NCBI RefSeq assembly: GCF_004331345.1
Contig: NZ_SJJZ01000003.1
Span: 620,001 to 684,000 of the forward strand
Direction: 5' to 3'
Source: Kribbella soli
Lineage (GTDB): Bacteria; Actinomycetota; Actinomycetes; Propionibacteriales; Kribbellaceae
DNA length: 64,000 nucleotides
Shown here: piece after piece, positions 59,573 through 64,000 of the stretch
Position numbering within the stretch: position 1 is the stretch's first letter
Layout of the letters: each line of letters begins with the position of its first letter
Notes under the pieces: generated by a model
What the model saw: only the letters and a program-made list of their open reading frames with translations
What the model was told of the DNA's origin: nothing
The model's database searches: none
Translations under genes and position numbers: made by a program

Positions 59573-60433
59573 ATGGACAACCGAGCTGCGATCCGCGAGT
59601 TCCTCGCCTCGAGGCGGGCGCGGATCACCCCTGAGCAGGCGGGACTTCCGGCGTACGGCGGCAACCGCCGAGTCAAGGGGTTGCGCCGCGAAGAGGTCGC
59701 CATGCTGGCGGGGATGAGCATCGACTACTACGTGCGGCTGGAGCGCGGGAACCTGGCCGGGGCCTCCGACACCGTCCTGGAGGGGCTTGCCCGGGCGCTG
59801 CAGCTGGACGACGCCGAGCGTGCGCACCTGTTCGATCTCGCCCGCGCCGCCGAACCGACCCCCGCGCGCAGCCGCAAGACCGCGCCCGCGACCGTGCCGG
59901 CCAGTGTCCAGCTCGTGCTCGACGCCGTGAACGACGCACCGGCCTGGGTCCGCAACGCCCGCCACGACATGCTCGCGGCGAACCGGATGGCCCGCGCGCT
60001 CCACGCTCCGCTGCTCGCGGACCCGCGCCGCCCCGCGAACAGTGCTCGCTTCGTCTACCTCGACCCGGCCTCACACGACTTCTTCCAGGACTGGGAACGC
60101 GCGGCGGACGACATAGCCGCGATGCTGCGCTCCGAAGCCGGGCGCAATCCGCACGACAAGTTGCTGATCGAACTCATCGGTGAGCTGTCCACTCGCAGCG
60201 AGGACTTCCGTACCCGCTGGGCTGCTCACAACGTCCGCTTCCACCGCACCGGCCTGAAGAAGTTCCACCACCCGGTCGTCGGTGACCTCGAGCTCACCTT
60301 CGAGGCGATGGAATTCCCTGCCCACCCAGGGCTCACTCTCTTGGTGTACGTCGCTCCCGCCGGCAGCCCGACCGCCGACAGCCTCAAACTCCTCGCCAGC
60401 TGGGCCGCCACCACGGAAGTCCCCCAGCACTAG
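59573..60433 (+). CDS. XRE-family regulator with MmyB-like ligand-binding domain
   Basis: This 286-residue protein has an N-terminal XRE HTH: IREFLASRRARITPEQAGLPAYGGNRRVKGLRREEVAMLAGMSIDYYVRLERG, then a MmyB-like ligand-binding domain with RNARHDMLAANRMARALHAP, NSARFVYLDPASHDFFQDWERAADDIAAMLRSEAGRNP and RWAAHNVRFHRTGLKKFHHPVVGDLEL. Such regulators sit divergent from dehydrogenase or oxidoreductase operons, as here with the cupin-CMD-DUF2255-ADH operon. It ends by overlapping the LysR stop by 4 bp. Confidence 0.94.
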   Translation: MDNRAAIREFLASRRARITPEQAGLPAYGGNRRVKGLRREEVAMLAGMSIDYYVRLERGNLAGASDTVLEGLARALQLDDAERAHLFDLARAAEPTPARSRKTAPATVPASVQLVLDAVNDAPAWVRNARHDMLAANRMARALHAPLLADPRRPANSARFVYLDPASHDFFQDWERAADDIAAMLRSEAGRNPHDKLLIELIGELSTRSEDFRTRWAAHNVRFHRTGLKKFHHPVVGDLELTFEAMEFPAHPGLTLLVYVAPAGSPTADSLKLLASWAATTEVPQH

Positions 60434-61302
60434 GGACCGCCTGACCGCCTGACCGCCACCTCGACGAACTTGGCGAGATCGGCGGAACGACTGCCGGCCG
60501 GCCAGACCACGAGCATCTGGTACGGCTCGACGTCGGCCACCGGCCGGTAGACGACATCCGGCCGGATGTTGCGCTCGGCCATCGATTGCGGCACGAGCGC
60601 GACCGCCTGCCCGAAAGCGACGACCTCCAGCAGTTGCGATGAGTCCTGCACGATCGGCCCGTCCACCGGATCGTCCGGCCGCGCCGACCAGTAGTTGCGC
60701 TCAGCAACATCGGCCCGGCTCCACCGCGGCGCCGGAATCCCAGCGAGATCATCAGCCGCGAGCACCTCGCGTGCCGCCAACTCGTGCCGAGCCGGAAGCG
60801 CAGCAACCCGCGGCTCGGTGTACAGCAGCTCGGTTTCCAGCCCGTGGTCGTCGAACGGCCGACTGACCAGCGCAACATCCGCCCGCCCGTCCCGCACCAT
60901 GTCAGCCTGCTCCCCGAACCCGCTCACCACTACCTGAACCCCCGGCAACTCGCCCTGGAGCTCGGTCACGATCCGATGCAGCACCTCTGTGGCGACGCCG
61001 GGCTTCGCAGTCACCACGAGCCCTCCGGACGACTGACCGGCCCGCTGCGTGCGTCGTACCGCCGAGTCGAGCGCGTCCAGCACCGGCCCCGACTCCTTCA
61101 GCAGGGTCTCGCCCGCCGCGGTCAGCCCGAGGCGGGGGCCGGAACGGTCGAACAGGTCGACACCGAGACGGTGCTCGAGCTGGCGCATCGCGCGGGACAG
61201 AGGCGGCTGGGCGATGCCCAGACGCTCGGCCGCGCGGGTGATGTTCAGGTCCTCGGCGACCGCGCGAAAGTAGCGCAGCTCGCGGATCTCGGGTTCCGGC
61301 AT
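60430..61302 (-). CDS. LysR-family transcriptional regulator
   Basis: This 290-residue protein starts at ATG 61302. The HTH is LRYFRAVAEDLNITRAAERLGIAQPPLSRAMRQLEHRLG, followed by a substrate-binding domain with LVVTAKPGVATEVLHRIVTELQ, DVALVSRPFDDHGLETELLYTEP and SQLLEVVAFGQAVALVPQSMAER. It is divergent from the SDR gene by 70 bp, and regulation of that gene is the normal LysR arrangement. The intergenic region should contain a T-N11-A site; I could not fix one by eye. Confidence 0.94.
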   Translation of the reverse strand: MPEPEIRELRYFRAVAEDLNITRAAERLGIAQPPLSRAMRQLEHRLGVDLFDRSGPRLGLTAAGETLLKESGPVLDALDSAVRRTQRAGQSSGGLVVTAKPGVATEVLHRIVTELQGELPGVQVVVSGFGEQADMVRDGRADVALVSRPFDDHGLETELLYTEPRVAALPARHELAAREVLAADDLAGIPAPRWSRADVAERNYWSARPDDPVDGPIVQDSSQLLEVVAFGQAVALVPQSMAERNIRPDVVYRPVADVEPYQMLVVWPAGSRSADLAKFVEVAVRRSGGP

Positions 61303-61372
61303 ACCTCCAGGGTATGGCGGACCACCTGATCGGTGTTGGTCCGCGGGGGTGGGTCCGCGCTGGACTGGAGGC

Positions 61373-62113
61373 ATGAATCAGAACGAGGTCGCCCTGGTGA
61401 CGGGCGGAAACAAAGGCATCGGCCACGAGATCGTGCGCCAGCTCGCGGCGCGCGGGCTGACGGTGTACCTGGGCGCGCGGAATCCGGCTCTAGGCGCTCG
61501 CGCCGCGGAGGAGCTGGCCGGCGATGTGCGGTTTGTGCAGCTGGACGTGACCGACGTGGAGTCGGTCGCAGCCGCCGCGAAGCAGGTCGAGGCGGACTCC
61601 GGCCGGCTCGATGTGCTGGTCAACAACGCCGGCATCGTGGCCGAGTGGGGTACGGCGGTCGCGGACATCACGGCCGAACAGGTGCGATCGGCGTACGACG
61701 TGAATGTGTTCGGTGTGGTCGCGGTGATCAACGCCTTCGTACCGCTGCTGCGGCGATCGCCGAACGCGCGGATCGTGAACATGTCGAGCGGACTCGGCTC
61801 GGTCAACCTCCTCTCGGAACTCGACGGCCGCCTCGCAACCCAAGGACTGCTCGCCTACAGCTCGTCGAAGGCAGCGCTCAACGCCCTGACCCTGGTCTAC
61901 GCGAGCGCCCTGCGCGCGGACAACATCAAGGTGAACGCCGCCACCCCGGGCCTCGTGCCGACCGACCTGAACACGCAGGCGTCCGTGCCACGCGGCGAGC
62001 GAACCGTGGCCGACGGAGCAGCCGTCCCGGTCGCCCTCGCAACACTCCCGGCAGACGGACCAACCGGCGTCTTCAGAGGGCCGGAGTCACTGGCTGACGT
62101 GGCTCCGTGGTGA
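61373..62113 (+). CDS. Short-chain dehydrogenase/reductase
   Basis: This 246-residue SDR has the NAD(P) motif VALVTGGNKGIGHEIVRQL, a VLVNNAGIV Asn-Asn-Ala-Gly motif near residue 84, the catalytic Ser in IVNMSSGLGSVN, and the Tyr/Lys pair in AYSSSKAALNALT, then NAATPGLVPTDLN. The classic tetrad is intact. It follows the LysR gene divergently at 70 bp. Its 3' end overlaps the convergent MFS gene by 41 bp. Substrate unknown; ATG 61373 has only a weak GGAG (TGGAGG) just upstream. Confidence 0.93.
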   Translation: MNQNEVALVTGGNKGIGHEIVRQLAARGLTVYLGARNPALGARAAEELAGDVRFVQLDVTDVESVAAAAKQVEADSGRLDVLVNNAGIVAEWGTAVADITAEQVRSAYDVNVFGVVAVINAFVPLLRRSPNARIVNMSSGLGSVNLLSELDGRLATQGLLAYSSSKAALNALTLVYASALRADNIKVNAATPGLVPTDLNTQASVPRGERTVADGAAVPVALATLPADGPTGVFRGPESLADVAPW

Positions 62114-63275
62114 GGGCTTGACGGGCTATCAGCAGGGTGATTGTGGTGCCGAGGATGCCGGCGGCTGCCATGGTGAGGTTCGGGGCGAGGAAGGAGCCGA
62201 CGACGCCACCCAGGGCGATGGTGACGCCCTGGATCGCCATCAGGCCGCTGGTTTGGACGGTGAACAGGCGGCCGCGGTACGACGGGTCCGCGTGCTGCAG
62301 GATCAGCGGGTCGATGCCCTGATTGAAGGCGTAGCCCGTGCCGGAGATCGCGAGGAGTACCGCGGCGACCGGGATCGGCGGTGTGGTGAGGAACGCGATC
62401 GCGGGCAGCTGGCTGGTCAGCAGGAACGGGACGACGAGCCGTCGCCGCGCGGAAGGGGTGAACCGCGCGACGACGAGCTCGCCGAGCACACTGCCGACGG
62501 CGTACCCGGTGAACAACGCACCGGCGGCAGCGGCTGCGACGCCGATCTGAGCGGTGTACGCGACGGCCAGTCCGTCCGGGACGGACGAGAACGCCGGAGC
62601 GACCCAGGTCAGCAGGATCAGGTTGCGTAGCTTCGCGTTGGCGAACAACACCTGCAGCCCGGCCCACGAATCGCGGACCGTGTTGCTCTTGCGCTCCCCC
62701 GGCGGCGTGTACGGCGTACCCGTCCCGATCAGCACCGCCGACGCGACGAAGGTCACCGCGTCGAGCGCCAGCAACCAGTTCGCGCCGACCAGCGCGACCG
62801 CGATCCCGCCGAGTGCGAACCCGGTCAGCACCGCGACCTGACTGATTGCCCTCAGCAAGGACCTGCCGGCCGGGAAGAGGTCGGTCGGCAGCAGGTGCGC
62901 GAGACTGGCAGCCCGTGCGCCTGCGAAGATCGGCGCCACGATCCCGGTTACCAGCAACAGTCCCAGCAGCCCGCCTACCGGCATTCCCGGTGTCAGCATC
63001 AGCCCGATGGCCACCGCGCTGACCACATCGCAGACGACCAGGACCCGGCGCGCTGGGAACCGGTCCGCGATCGAGGAGAACAGCACGCCGCTCACGGCGT
63101 ACGGCAGGAATGAGCAGGCCAGGACGAGGGCCGACAGCAACGGCGATCCGGTGCGCTCGAAGATCAGGATGGACAGCGCGACCTGCGCGGCCACGGTTCC
63201 CAGCATCGAGACGGTGTGGGCGGCGTACACGGCGCGCAGGCCGGGAAGGCTGAGTACAGCTCGGTAAGACCTCAC
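62073..63275 (-). CDS. MFS transporter
   Basis: This 400-residue protein has about 12 hydrophobic helices with the MFS motif A variant SSIADRFPARRVLVVCDVVSA in the first half and TPSARRRLVVPFLLTSQLP in the second. It resembles small-molecule or drug exporters with the EmrB/Bcr-like layout. The GTG at 63275 gives MRSYRAVLSLPGLRAVYAAHTV; GTG 63290 or an outer start at 63362 is possible. It is divergent from an ArsR-like regulator with 67 bp between, which implies regulated export. Its 3' end overlaps the SDR gene. Confidence 0.88.
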   Translation of the reverse strand: MRSYRAVLSLPGLRAVYAAHTVSMLGTVAAQVALSILIFERTGSPLLSALVLACSFLPYAVSGVLFSSIADRFPARRVLVVCDVVSAVAIGLMLTPGMPVGGLLGLLLVTGIVAPIFAGARAASLAHLLPTDLFPAGRSLLRAISQVAVLTGFALGGIAVALVGANWLLALDAVTFVASAVLIGTGTPYTPPGERKSNTVRDSWAGLQVLFANAKLRNLILLTWVAPAFSSVPDGLAVAYTAQIGVAAAAAGALFTGYAVGSVLGELVVARFTPSARRRLVVPFLLTSQLPAIAFLTTPPIPVAAVLLAISGTGYAFNQGIDPLILQHADPSYRGRLFTVQTSGLMAIQGVTIALGGVVGSFLAPNLTMAAAGILGTTITLLIARQALTTEPRQPVTPAL

Positions 63276-63342
63276 GCGGCGAGCGTGCACGCGTCCGGGG
63301 CACGCGGCGTAGAGTTTTGGTTGTGGCCGAAAGTTCGGATTC

Positions 63343-64000
63343 ATGACGGTACTGCGGTTCACGCAGGCGGACGCGCTGCGTTGCCGGTTCGGGGCGTCGC
63401 CGTTGTGGGAGACGATGTCGGCGGTGCGGGTGCTGAACGGATCGAAGCACCGGCCGTTGTACGGCGACTGGATCGCGGCGAAGCGGGAATCGGCAGCGCA
63501 GCTCGACCTGCGCGGACTGAAGGCGGTTCAGCCGCGCGTAGGGTTCACGCCGGACTTCCTGACCCCGCCGCCGAAGGCGTCGCGGGCGAAGTTCGCGACC
63601 GAGATCGCCCGCGTCCGCAGTACCCCGCTGGAGAAGGTCCGCACCGAACTGATCCGGTCAAGGGACGAGTTGAAGAACCCCGGCGCGCCGGAGATCGACA
63701 AGATGCTGGAGGACCTGGCCGGCACCCGCGAACGGCTCGCCGACGAGATCGAGAGCGCCTGGGAGGCCCTGATCAAGCCGGACTGGCCGCTGATCAGCCG
63801 CGTCCTCGAGGACGACATCGCGTACCGCGGTCAGCAACTGACCGACGGTGGCCTGGCCGGACTGTTCGACGATCTGCACCCGACCCTGGCCTGGGAGAAC
63901 GACCGTCTGATCGCCACCCGTTACCGTGCCGAGGACCGCGATCTCGCCGGACAGGGCCTGCTCCTGGTTCCCGGGGTCTTCGCCTGGCCGTACCTCGTGA
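63343..64000 (+). CDS. ArsR-type regulator with DUF5937-like N-terminus (3' truncated)
   Basis: The frame is open from ATG 63343 to the window end, giving 219 residues of an incomplete protein. The start LRFTQADALRCRFGASPLWETMSAVRVL and HRPLYGDWI are typical of the DUF5937 domain fused to an ArsR winged helix in actinobacterial regulators, followed by helices (KFATEIARVRSTPLEKVRTELIR, LEDLAGTRERLADEIESAWEALI) and GLAGLFDDLHPTLAWEND with LLLVPGVFAWPYL. The winged helix itself is beyond the window. It is divergent from the MFS gene and probably controls it. Confidence 0.8.
   Translation, partial: MTVLRFTQADALRCRFGASPLWETMSAVRVLNGSKHRPLYGDWIAAKRESAAQLDLRGLKAVQPRVGFTPDFLTPPPKASRAKFATEIARVRSTPLEKVRTELIRSRDELKNPGAPEIDKMLEDLAGTRERLADEIESAWEALIKPDWPLISRVLEDDIAYRGQQLTDGGLAGLFDDLHPTLAWENDRLIATRYRAEDRDLAGQGLLLVPGVFAWPYLV

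Noticed and set aside
1-64000. tRNA genes and CRISPR arrays
   Set aside because: I saw no cloverleaf-type T-arm sequences followed by acceptor stems and no regularly spaced repeats; short direct repeats found are isolated.

Overview
The window is high-GC, densely packed actinobacterial DNA with GTG and TTG starts, 4-bp ATGA/GTGA gene overlaps and short intergenic gaps. I infer a soil actinomycete, perhaps Kribbella or Nocardioidaceae-like or a Streptomyces relative; the genus is a guess. I found no tRNA, rRNA, CRISPR array, transposase or integrase.

Backbone. The order and strand of metF(-), polyprenyl synthase(+), PASTA kinase(+), class II DAHP synthase(-), PlsC-type acyltransferase(-), CxxC small protein(-), ArsA-type ATPase(-), SRPBCC(-), SRPBCC-like(-) and FadD15-type ligase(+) match what I recall of Mycobacterium tuberculosis Rv2172c-Rv2187. 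The window is that conserved block opened by many insertions.

Layout. 1-6.8 kb: helicase end, metF-sixA, polyprenyl synthase, HTH/DUF4180 divergent pair, and a thiE-RNase-barstar operon divergent from thiO. 6.9-12.7 kb: LysM transglycosylase, PASTA kinase, EamA transporter, GH15-like protein and a membrane protein. 12.7-21 kb: GH172, SRPBCC, Tat-exported propeller-amidohydrolase, VOC, Gfo/Idh/MocA oxidoreductase, serine hydrolase. 21-24 kb: a methyltransferase flanked by palindromes, then a GC-poor gene of unknown function (22390-23838), the clearest accessory element. 24-29 kb: PRPP synthetase, threonine aldolase, DAHP synthase, an orphan AbiEi-like protein. 29-36 kb: acyltransferase, hydrolase, LOR/SDH protein, tandem unknown paralogues, enoyl-CoA hydratase and dioxygenase. 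36-43.4 kb: nuclease/phosphatase, two tandem ROK glucokinases, the ArsA-SRPBCC run and the acyl-CoA ligase. 43.5-47.1 kb: ABC exporter plus two-component system. 47.2-51.2 kb: subtilisin and STAS protein.

51.2-57.3 kb is a self-contained sugar locus: a binding protein and two permeases divergent from a GH36-like glycosidase and a LacI regulator, with two inverted operators each overlapping one predicted -10 box. 57.3-64 kb holds an ADH/DUF2255/CMD/cupin operon divergent from an XRE regulator, a LysR/SDR divergent pair, and an MFS exporter divergent from an ArsR-type regulator cut off by the window end.

The findings worth most attention are the GC-poor gene and the dyads around it, the RNase/barstar pair coupled to thiE, the duplicated terminator-like palindrome, and the symmetric LacI operator pair. 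Motif comparisons are by eye; no database search was run.
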